Shown: piece by piece, positions 1 to 6,366 of the stretch
Layout of the letters: each line of letters opens with the position of its first letter
Position numbering within the stretch: position 1 is the first letter of the stretch
Source: Clostridia bacterium
GTDB taxonomy: Bacteria; Bacillota_E; RBS10-35; JAJYVN01
Assembly (NCBI GenBank): GCA_027335515.1
Contig: DAHWHT010000367.1
Coordinates: 1-15,009 of the forward strand
Direction of reading: 5' to 3'
Length of the DNA: 15,009 nt
Notes under the pieces: generated by a model
The model's database searches: none
Seen by the model: only the letters and a program-made list of their open reading frames with translations
What the model was told of the DNA's origin: nothing
Made by a program: the position numbers and the translations under genes

Positions 1-77
1 GGTTGCAACGTCTGTTTCGGATCCGCAGGCCTATGGCTGGAGTTCGCGTTTACGCTTGTCCATGTGCACGCGTCTCA

Positions 78-106
78 GTCGCAGCGGATGAACATTCGAC
101 TGCGAC
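78..106. promoter_or_regulatory. Inverted repeat upstream of the HEPN/ATPase operon
   Basis: A perfect 7-bp inverted repeat, GTCGCAG (78-84) and CTGCGAC (100-106), is separated by 15 bp and lies about 40 bp upstream of the probable first start codon of the operon. The position suits an operator or leader hairpin controlling the three-gene cassette. No convincing -35/-10 pair could be placed next to it (TAGGCT at 115-120 is a weak -10 candidate), so the regulatory role is inferred from position and symmetry only. Confidence 0.25.
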
Positions 107-146
107 CCTGGCACTAGGCTTCGGGGTCAGGGGAGGTTCCACTCTT

Positions 147-575
147 TTGAGTGTGCCGTTAAAGGCCGACTTCCGTGATGCGCACGACCGTCACTGGAAC
201 GACGGTGAGATGCTTTATGCGGCGAGCCGGTGGGCCAACGCGGACCATCTCTACGGTATAAGCGCTGAGTGTGGACTGAAGGCTATCATGGTAAAGTTCG
301 GCATGATAACGGCCGATACAGGACCTTTGGAGAAGCGATACCGTGTGCATGTGGACGACCTTTGGCACAAATTCATCTCCTTCGCGGAGGGAGCCGATCA
401 GGCGATCTACGCAACGCGTCTCCCATCCAGCAACCCATTCGCGACTTGGTCGATTGACCAGCGTTATTCGGCCCAGGTGCACTTTACGGGCGCGATTGCG
501 TCCGGTCACCGAAGCGGGGCACAGGCGGTGCGGGACCTGATGACCGAGTTGAATCGGGACGGGTTGTTGACATGA
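147..575 (+). CDS. HEPN-domain-like small protein, first gene of a three-gene cassette
   Basis: The predicted protein has 142 residues. The frame is open to the window edge, but TTG at 147 is chosen because AGGGGAGG lies at 129-136, ten bases upstream, and recognisable protein starts right after it; GTG at 153 is an alternative. Residues 12-50 (H-x2-D-x5 followed by N-A-D-H-L-Y-G and S-A-E-C-G-L-K-A) match the first helices of HEPN proteins, which often carry an AECALKA-like motif. R106-x5-H112 fits the R-x4-6-H catalytic motif of HEPN ribonucleases. A second conserved-looking patch is RVHVDDLW (66-73). HEPN proteins are commonly RNA-cleaving toxins in defence or toxin-antitoxin systems, though some are inactive. 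The stop overlaps the next start by 4 bp (ATGA), so the product is probably made with the downstream ATPases. The fold assignment is by pattern only, and the nuclease activity is inferred. Confidence 0.65.
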   Translation: MSVPLKADFRDAHDRHWNDGEMLYAASRWANADHLYGISAECGLKAIMVKFGMITADTGPLEKRYRVHVDDLWHKFISFAEGADQAIYATRLPSSNPFATWSIDQRYSAQVHFTGAIASGHRSGAQAVRDLMTELNRDGLLT

Positions 576-1903
576 GCGGTACCGTGTTGTTCGACGACGC
601 CTGGCTAGCGGCCATTGGCGCTATTGGGGCGGCCGCGCCGGGGTTGCGCTCAGCAGGGTTGGCGGAACTGTGGGTCATCCGGGACCTCACAGGCCGCCTT
701 CGCCTGGTGATCGGTGAGCCCGCCGAGAGCATGCCATCGCTCGCCCCACCGCTTACTGCGCTGGCAACGGGGCTCCGTGATGTGGCCGGCGCGCACGCCT
801 ACGATCCAGAATCGGCGGTTCTGCGCGTGGAGCCGGAGTCGCTCGATCCACTGCGGAAAGGCGCCGTCCGCCAAGATATGGACGGGTTACCGGTGTATCT
901 TACGGATCGCCTCGTCAGCGGCGGCGATTGGGCGGTAACACGACCAGTACCCGCAGAGTCCGGGGATCACCCCGTGCGATTCGCCCTCTTCGCTATGAAA
1001 GGAGGCGTTGGCAGAAGTACGACCGCAGCGGTGATGGCTGCACACCTGGCGGCGCGGGGCCGCCGCGTCATGGTGGTGGACGTGGACCTGGAATCGCCGG
1101 GTGTCACCGGACTCCTCCTCGGGGTCGAAGAGCAGCCGGATTTTGGCGTGGTCGATTGGTTTGTTGAGGACATGGTGGGGCAGGGCAACGCCGTCGATGG
1201 GCGGCTCGTCGGCCGCCCGGGATGGGCTCAAGACTTGCGGGGCGAGATTCTCGTCGTGCCGGCCTATGGCCGCCTCACTCGTGCGTACATCCCCAAACTG
1301 GGGCGTGTATTTCTCAGCCGGCCGCCGGCCATCGCAGGGGAAGCCACGGAGCCATGGCCTCGGAGGCTGTTGCGGCTCCTCCGACTTCTCGAGGAGCGCG
1401 AACGACCAGACGTCGTGTTGCTGGACGCCCGCAGCGGCCTGCACGACTTGGCGGCGGCGGCCGTCACGGTGACTGGGGCAGAGGTGCTCTTGTTTGGCAC
1501 CAACGCTGCCGCCGTGTGGGCGGGTTACCGCTTCCTCTTCGAGCATTGGCGCCAGCACCAATCCGCGCAGGCGATTCGGGATCGTCTGACGGTCGTTGCC
1601 GCTCTCGTCCCCGACATCGGTACCGATGCCTACCTCAAGACGTTGCGCGAACGGGCATGGGACCTCTTCCGCGACTCGCTCTATGACGAGGTAGCACCTG
1701 GTGTAGCGGCGGGTGACCCGTTTTCGTTCGACCTCATGGATCCGAGCGGGCCGCACTATCCGGTGCCGATACATTGGATACATGGGCTGATGGCGGCTTC
1801 GTCTCTTCGCGATCTTGACGGATCCGTTCTTGATCGAGCCTATGGGCCATTTCTGGCGCGAATCGACCAGATGGTCCAGGGCGCGCAGGAAGAAGGGGAC
1901 TGA
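572..1903 (+). CDS. KGGVGR-motif variant MinD/ParA-like ATPase
   Basis: The 443-residue protein has two parts. Residues 1-135 form an N-terminal region with no family I recognise. From about 136 there is a SIMIBI-class P-loop ATPase of the MinD/ParA type. The P-loop reads KGGVGRS (143-149), where classical deviant Walker A motifs have KGGxGKT/S, so the usual P-loop lysine is an arginine while the signature lysine (K143) is kept. The VVDVDLESPG block (168-177) corresponds to the ParA/MinD A' motif. DVVLLDARSGLHD (280-292) is the Walker B region. Related KGGVGR ATPases are known in conflict and signalling clusters of actinobacteria and other bacteria. ATG at 572 overlaps the upstream stop, and its TGA overlaps the ATG of the next gene by one base, so the three genes form one translational unit. 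It is not a chromosome-partition ParA by context. A switch or sensor role for the HEPN protein is inferred. Confidence 0.85.
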   Translation: MSGTVLFDDAWLAAIGAIGAAAPGLRSAGLAELWVIRDLTGRLRLVIGEPAESMPSLAPPLTALATGLRDVAGAHAYDPESAVLRVEPESLDPLRKGAVRQDMDGLPVYLTDRLVSGGDWAVTRPVPAESGDHPVRFALFAMKGGVGRSTTAAVMAAHLAARGRRVMVVDVDLESPGVTGLLLGVEEQPDFGVVDWFVEDMVGQGNAVDGRLVGRPGWAQDLRGEILVVPAYGRLTRAYIPKLGRVFLSRPPAIAGEATEPWPRRLLRLLRLLEERERPDVVLLDARSGLHDLAAAAVTVTGAEVLLFGTNAAAVWAGYRFLFEHWRQHQSAQAIRDRLTVVAALVPDIGTDAYLKTLRERAWDLFRDSLYDEVAPGVAAGDPFSFDLMDPSGPHYPVPIHWIHGLMAASSLRDLDGSVLDRAYGPFLARIDQMVQGAQEEGD

Positions 1904-3384
1904 TGCCGGTGGCGTCGCGGCAGGTCTGGGATCCGGCGCGAACCAGGGACTTGGTGCTTAGAGCACTTCCCCGTGAAACCTCGCTGCACGGCGACTCGCC
2001 AGATCCGCGTGCGGTCTATCTGCCCGCTTCCCATGCAAAGGCCTTACGGCTCGATGCCCTGCTCGTCAGCGGCATGCGCGGTGCAGGCAAGAGCTTTTGG
2101 TGGTCGGCCTTGCAACAGCCTGAGGTGAGGGGAATCGTTGCGAGTCTCGACCGGTACCCAGGCATGCAAGAGCTCGACGTCCATGTCGGCTTTGGGGAAG
2201 TTCCGAACCCGAGGTTCTATCCCGATCGGGATACGATCGCGAAGATCCTTCGTGGGCGTATGGACCCTCGGGATATCTGGCGCGCGGTGATCCTGCGCCA
2301 TGAGGTCGGGTCCGATCATCCTGTTGCCCGGGGGACCTGGGAGGATGCTGTCCGCTGGGTGGGACAGAATCCCGAGCAAGTGGGCATGTTGCTTTCCGAC
2401 TTCGACCTTCGTCGCGACGGAGAGGGCAAATCGTTTCTGGTCCTTTTTGATGCCTTGGATAGGAGTGCCAGAGACTGGAAGGACATGCATCGATTAATAC
2501 GTGGGCTTCTTGAAGTCGCCGTGGATCTTCGCCCATACAAGCGTACGCGGGTCAAGTGCTTTCTCCGTAGCGATCAGGTCGACGAAGCGCGCATCGGAGA
2601 CTTTCCGGACGCGTCTAAGATCCTTTCACAGCGGGTGGAACTGCGGTGGCTTGCGCACGACCTCTACGGGCTACTGTGGCACTACCTCGCCAATTTCGAG
2701 GAGCCGGATGCAGCGTGGTTTCGGGAAACCGTAAGTGGCGACCGAGAGGTGCTTTGGTCGGCGGTCGCAGTCGGCGAGAGCCAATCGTGGTGGGCGCGGC
2801 CGGAGACCATGGACGAGGAGAGTCAGCGGGGTCTCTTTCATGCGATAGCGGGTCCATGGATGGGCAAGGACCGCCGCCGAGGCTTTCCATATACGTGGAT
2901 TCCGGGACACTTGGCAGATGCTGCGGGCAACGTGAGCCCGAGGTCCTTTCTCGCCGCGATTCGTGCGGCGGCCATGGATACAGCAGAAAAATACCCTCGC
3001 CACGAATGGGCCCTGCACTACGAGAGCATAAAACGGGGCGTGCAGGTGGCATCTGACATTCGGGTCGCTGAGCTTCGCGAGGACTATCCCTGGGTTAACG
3101 CACTCATGCAACCCCTCAAGGGCCGGATCGTGCCAGCGCCATTTGAGTCGGTGGGGGGACTGTGGGAGGGCGCGATTCGCCAGATCCGGCGCCGCGTCCA
3201 CGATGGAGAGGAACGCCTTCCTCCTGCGCACCTCGAAGATGGGCCCGAGGGGCTCAGGTTCGACTTGGAGCAGTTGGGGATCTTTGTACGCTTGACGGAT
3301 GGCCGTGTGAATGTGCCCGACGTGTTTCGTGTTGGTTATGGGCTTGGGCGCCGAGGCGGGGTCAAGCCCCTGCCAACGGATTAG
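1903..3384 (+). CDS. P-loop ATPase (Sll1717-like), third gene of the cassette
   Basis: The 493-residue protein has a clear Walker A, GMRGAGKS (57-64), preceded by the hydrophobic strand DALLVS, and a Walker B-like strand FLVLFDALD (178-186). After this come a helical segment and a pattern around KCFLRSDQVD and W-x2-D-L-Y-x-L-L-W (about residues 220-260) that resembles sensor/lid regions of STAND- or Sll1717-type P-loop ATPases. The C-terminal half, including a PGHLADAAGNVSPRSF block, has no family I can name and may be a winged-helix plus effector or sensor region. It starts with an ATG that overlaps the upstream TGA by one base. Length and architecture fit the large NTPase component of a multi-gene defence or signalling system. 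The product is probably cytosolic, since no signal peptide or membrane helix is visible. ATPase assignment is firm; family and function are tentative. Confidence 0.75.
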   Translation: MPVASRQVWDPARTRDLVLRALPRETSLHGDSPDPRAVYLPASHAKALRLDALLVSGMRGAGKSFWWSALQQPEVRGIVASLDRYPGMQELDVHVGFGEVPNPRFYPDRDTIAKILRGRMDPRDIWRAVILRHEVGSDHPVARGTWEDAVRWVGQNPEQVGMLLSDFDLRRDGEGKSFLVLFDALDRSARDWKDMHRLIRGLLEVAVDLRPYKRTRVKCFLRSDQVDEARIGDFPDASKILSQRVELRWLAHDLYGLLWHYLANFEEPDAAWFRETVSGDREVLWSAVAVGESQSWWARPETMDEESQRGLFHAIAGPWMGKDRRRGFPYTWIPGHLADAAGNVSPRSFLAAIRAAAMDTAEKYPRHEWALHYESIKRGVQVASDIRVAELREDYPWVNALMQPLKGRIVPAPFESVGGLWEGAIRQIRRRVHDGEERLPPAHLEDGPEGLRFDLEQLGIFVRLTDGRVNVPDVFRVGYGLGRRGGVKPLPTD

Positions 3385-3424
3385 GGTCGGGCTCCCGCAG
3401 TGTCCTTTGCGGGGTGGCCCCCAG

Positions 3425-3439
3425 CCTGCTACCAGCAGG
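3425..3439 (+). terminator. Short hairpin after the three-gene cassette
   Basis: CCTGCT (3425-3430) and AGCAGG (3434-3439) form a perfect 6-bp stem with an ACC loop, 40 bp after the stop of the third ATPase gene. No T-run follows, so it is at best a weak or factor-assisted terminator. Confidence 0.25.
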
Positions 3440-3783
3440 GGAAGCGACTGCCACCGCTGCGCTGGAAGCGCTCACACCGCACAACCGCTCATAGGCACTG
3501 CCCGTTCCACGCCGACTGCCAGTGCCAGGCCAATCGGCACCCAGGCATTCGTTTTCGCGGGCCAGGTCCACTGCCATTATGTGGCCGATGTTACGGCCTG
3601 ATCTCTATCGTGTTCAGTCCAGAAAATCCCATCCGCCACTACCTTCCGGCAGGCAGTGCCCGCACCTTACCGAGTAAATACCCGCGGCGTTCGGTGGGGG
3701 AGATCAACCGTCGGTTGCGGCGTTTAGCCGCGCCTCGCTACCGTCAACACCCTGGCGCGCTTATGGTGACGGCGGAGCAGCCA
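3440..3783. other. Intergenic stretch without a recognisable gene
   Basis: Reading frames here are open in places but give basic, low-complexity translations with no motif, typical of non-coding GC-rich DNA. The only structure noted is a pair of 9-mers in inverted orientation, GGCACTGCC (3494-3502) and GGCAGTGCC (3652-3660), each followed by CG. The promoter of the downstream XRE gene must lie in this stretch, but no clear -35/-10 pair was found. Confidence 0.5.
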
Positions 3784-3799
3784 GGGGAGGGTCAACGAG

Positions 3800-4578
3800 A
3801 TGTGGGATCCCAAAGTCTTCGGCCGGGCCATCCAGACGGCGCGCAAATCCCAGGGGTGGACCCAGGAGCAGCTCGGCGGCCGGGTGGGGGTGTCTCGCAA
3901 GCGGTCTCCAAGTGGGAAAACGGGGAGTCGTGTCCGGATGTGGCGCTGCTGCCGCAGGTCTGCGCCGCACTCGAGGCGTCGGCGGACGACCTGCTCGGCC
4001 TCGAACACAACCAGGGCGCGGATGCGCTGCTGCGGGGGTTGCGCGAGCGGCTCGACCGGATGGGTGCCGACGAACGTCCGCGCCGGGCGGCGGCGATGGT
4101 CGGGCGCCTGCTGCTGCACCTGACCGACGAGCGGGTGGACGAGTGGGCGGGCGAGGACTTCCTGACCGCGGGTCGTGCGTCGGACCAGGTGCTGCACGCG
4201 GCCACCCTCTTGACCAGAAACGGCAGCGTGCTGCACATCCACGGCACCGGGGACCTGGCGGCACCCGAGGTATCCGACGACGCCATCGCGCGTGGCATCG
4301 GGCTTTTCGCGGACCCGATGGTCATCGCCGTGCTGCGCCGGCTCGTGCCCGACGGCAGGCAGGGGGCGGCCGTGTCCTCGGAAGCGCGCGCCGACGAGGG
4401 CGTGCGGGCCACCTGCGCGCGTCTGGTGGAAAGTGGGTATTTGGAGCTGCACCGGGAGGGTTACGTCCTGACGGGACCGGGGCTGCTGATCGCCGCCACG
4501 CTCCTGGTGCTGGCGGAGGTGCCGGGCCTGGAGGGCACGCTGCGCCGGGTTCGTCGCCAGCACACGTATCAGGGCTGA
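3800..4578 (+). pseudogene. XRE-family transcriptional regulator, frameshifted in the HTH
   Basis: ATG at 3800 follows a strong Shine-Dalgarno site (GGGGAGGG, about 3784-3791). The first frame encodes an XRE/Cro-type helix-turn-helix start (TARKSQGWTQEQLGGRVGVSR) up to codon 33 at 3896-3898. The frame then turns into unrelated sequence, while the continuation QAVSKWENGESCPDVALLPQ appears one base over and runs to the TGA ending at 4578. Inserting one C at about 3898 (CGCAAG to CGCCAAG) restores the typical VSRQAVSKWE helix and gives a 259-residue protein. The C-terminal two thirds have no name I recognise; the last 100 residues look like a winged-helix or effector-sensing region. No slippery heptamer is present, so programmed frameshifting is unlikely. 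The gene is either inactivated by a one-base deletion or carries a sequencing error. Identity as an XRE regulator is secure; its targets are unknown. Confidence 0.8.
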
Positions 4579-4592
4579 AGGGCCGAACCTGA

Positions 4593-4635
4593 GGGGGCGG
4601 AGGGGATGCCACGTGGTGTCCCGCCCTCCGCCCCC
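4593..4635. terminator. GC-rich stem between convergent genes (bidirectional terminator)
   Basis: GGGGGCGGAGGG (4593-4604) pairs perfectly with CCCTCCGCCCCC (4624-4635), a 12-bp stem enclosing 19 bases that contain the palindrome CCACGTGG. It lies just after the stop of the XRE gene on the + strand and just after the stop of the TIM-barrel gene on the - strand. The position is right for a shared terminator. No U-tract follows on either side, so termination may need a factor. Confidence 0.55.
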
Positions 4636-4674
4636 GTCCGCCCGGTCCGCTGCGCCCAAGGGCCGCCGCGACGC

Positions 4675-5523
4675 TCAGACCTGGATGTCCGCGGCGTGCA
4701 TGGCGGCGCGCATGCCCGCGGCGCAGGCTGTGGCCGCCTCGGCGGTGGTCATGCCCTGCAGGCGCGGGCCCAGGACCTCCGGGGCGATGCAGCCGTCAAA
4801 GCCGGTCGCCGCCACGGCCCGCAGCCAGGCGGGTAGATCGATGACCCCCTCGCCGGGGATGAGCCGGTCGGCGTCCTGAATGCGGTCCAGCGGGCCGGGC
4901 TTGCAGTCGTTGATGTGCAGATAGACGAGCCGTTGCGCGGGCGTCGCGGCCACCGCCGCCGCCGACGTGCCGGATGCATACCAGTGGTAGGCGTCCAGCA
5001 GCAGCCCGATGTGGTCGTACCCGGTTTCGGTCAGCAGGTCGAGGACGGCGGTGTACGATTGCAGAAAGGGGTGACTGCGTTCGGGCAGCAGGGTGCGCAC
5101 CCCGAGGAACTCGACCGCCAGGCGGATCCCCGAGCCCGCGAGGCCCTGGCCGATGCGCCTCAGCCGCTGCAGAATCAGGGCTCGTGCCTGCGGCTCCGGC
5201 AGATCGCTGCGATTGGGAAGGACGATGCCCGTCATGGTCGCGCCGGCCTCTGCGGCGGCGGCGGCACGGGCCTCGATCCCCTGGATGCCCTGAGTGAAGG
5301 CATCTTCCGGCGCGAAGGGGCTCGCGTTGACCAGACCGCCGACCAGCCCGGGCACCAGCCCGAGTTCCTTCCAGAGGCCGTCCGCAGCGGACGCCGGCAG
5401 GGATTGCAGTTCGGCGCGCGTGCAGTCCACCGCCGTGTAGCCGAACGTGGTCGCGGCCCGCAACCGGCTTTCCAGGTCCAAGCGCTCGCCGCGTACCAGG
5501 GTGCCGTGAAAACACAGATGCAC
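4675..5523 (-). CDS. Sugar phosphate isomerase/epimerase-like TIM-barrel protein
   Basis: The protein has 282 residues, the usual length for the xylose-isomerase-like TIM-barrel family (AP-endonuclease family 2 fold; relatives include hydroxypyruvate isomerase, IolE and tagatose epimerases). Candidate metal ligands are seen in order: E138 in AVEFLG, D177 and H180 in LLLDAYHW, H203 and D206 in YLHINDCKPG, and E249 in APEVLG, with PGEGVIDL at 223-230. The expected role is cytosolic, metal-dependent isomerisation or epimerisation of a sugar or sugar acid. The start is GTG at 5523, with GGGAG nine bases upstream and only 4 bp after the stop of the RraA-like gene, so the two are co-transcribed and probably coupled. 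The frame stays open upstream into the RraA gene, but that extension is a shadow. The exact substrate cannot be told from the sequence. Confidence 0.85.
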   Translation of the reverse strand: MHLCFHGTLVRGERLDLESRLRAATTFGYTAVDCTRAELQSLPASAADGLWKELGLVPGLVGGLVNASPFAPEDAFTQGIQGIEARAAAAAEAGATMTGIVLPNRSDLPEPQARALILQRLRRIGQGLAGSGIRLAVEFLGVRTLLPERSHPFLQSYTAVLDLLTETGYDHIGLLLDAYHWYASGTSAAAVAATPAQRLVYLHINDCKPGPLDRIQDADRLIPGEGVIDLPAWLRAVAATGFDGCIAPEVLGPRLQGMTTAEAATACAAGMRAAMHAADIQV

Positions 5524-5527
5524 TCGC

Positions 5528-6244
5528 TCACCACTCCCTTGGGCGTGTCTCGGCCCCCGCGCCTGCGCCATACACGCGGCGCAGGCGCGGCAGATCGAAC
5601 GGTTCGGCCTGACAGGCTGCGAGGATTTCCGCCTCGCGCCTGGCCAGGCGGTCCACGGCCGCATCCAGGTGGGGGGCGACTTCGGTTGGGATATGGGTGA
5701 CCCCGTGGCGGTCCCCGTGCAGCAGGTCACCGGGGCGGACCTCCAATCCGCCGACGCGAACCGGCCCGCCGATCTCGACCAGGCGAACGTAGGCGTGCGA
5801 GACCAGCAGGCAGGAGGCAAACAGCGGGAAGCCGAGGGCCGCGACCTCTTCCACGTCGCGCACGCCGCCGTTGGTGACGGCGCCTGCGCATTCCAGGGCG
5901 CGGTGGATGTTGGCCTGCACCTCGCCCCAGTAGGAGCCCACGGGCGTCGGGTCCATGTCTTCGATCACCACGACCCGCGGCGCCGGCACGGAGCACACGT
6001 GCTCCCAGAAGGCATACCGTCCGGGTCCGTCGGTGGTCTGGGGCCTGCCGGCGGCCACGATCCGCGCGGTGACGGCGAACCCGACCATCGGCGGCAGGTG
6101 GGGCAGGACGCAGCGCACGCCGGCGTCCATAAAGCCCTGATCCCGCGGGCGGACCTCGAAGGTTTCGACCGCGTTGCAAATGGTCGGCGTGCTGTGGGCG
6201 CGCAGCCGCTGCAGCACCCCTGGGTCCAGCGGCGTCGACGGCAT
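5528..6244 (-). CDS. RraA-family protein (4-hydroxy-4-methyl-2-oxoglutarate aldolase-like)
   Basis: The protein has 238 residues and the RraA fold signatures. MVGFAVTARIV (53-63) is an early strand motif, GSYWGEVQANI (103-113) provides the conserved G-E-x2-A helix, and GGVRD (126-130) holds the Arg-Asp pair used by class II HMG/CHA aldolases. PGDLLHGDRHGVTHIP (171-186) is the late conserved block. Members act as divalent-metal aldolases or decarboxylases on 2-oxo acids, or as RNase E inhibitors in proteobacteria; here the sugar-gene context favours the catabolic aldolase role. ATG at 6244 is chosen because an AG-rich site (GAGGGGGG) lies just upstream and homology-like sequence begins there; the open frame continues 96 codons further without sense. 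It lies between the solute-binding protein gene (122 bp away) and the TIM-barrel gene (4 bp away). Confidence 0.87.
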   Translation of the reverse strand: MPSTPLDPGVLQRLRAHSTPTICNAVETFEVRPRDQGFMDAGVRCVLPHLPPMVGFAVTARIVAAGRPQTTDGPGRYAFWEHVCSVPAPRVVVIEDMDPTPVGSYWGEVQANIHRALECAGAVTNGGVRDVEEVAALGFPLFASCLLVSHAYVRLVEIGGPVRVGGLEVRPGDLLHGDRHGVTHIPTEVAPHLDAAVDRLARREAEILAACQAEPFDLPRLRRVYGAGAGAETRPREW

Positions 6245-6366
6245 CGGGTCCCCCCCTCGCAAACGGGCTTCGCGGCCCGGCCGCGTCGCCCTCCCGGTGG
6301 GCGTCGCTGCTTGCGCGCCGTCGCCACGACGCGGCTGCGAGACGCCTGGGCGCGCGTCCCGCTGGG

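Noticed and set aside
3400..3890. N-terminal extension of the XRE frame upstream of the frameshift
   Set aside because: It shows no protein-like motif; the true N-terminus is in the other frame from ATG 3800 with a strong ribosome site.
3890..3905. Programmed ribosomal frameshift in the XRE gene
   Set aside because: No slippery heptamer or evident stimulatory structure; a simple one-base deletion explains the break exactly.
5524..5820. Longer N-terminus for the TIM-barrel gene
   Set aside because: The extension is an out-of-frame reading of the RraA-like gene; GTG 5523 has a ribosome site and starts the recognised domain.
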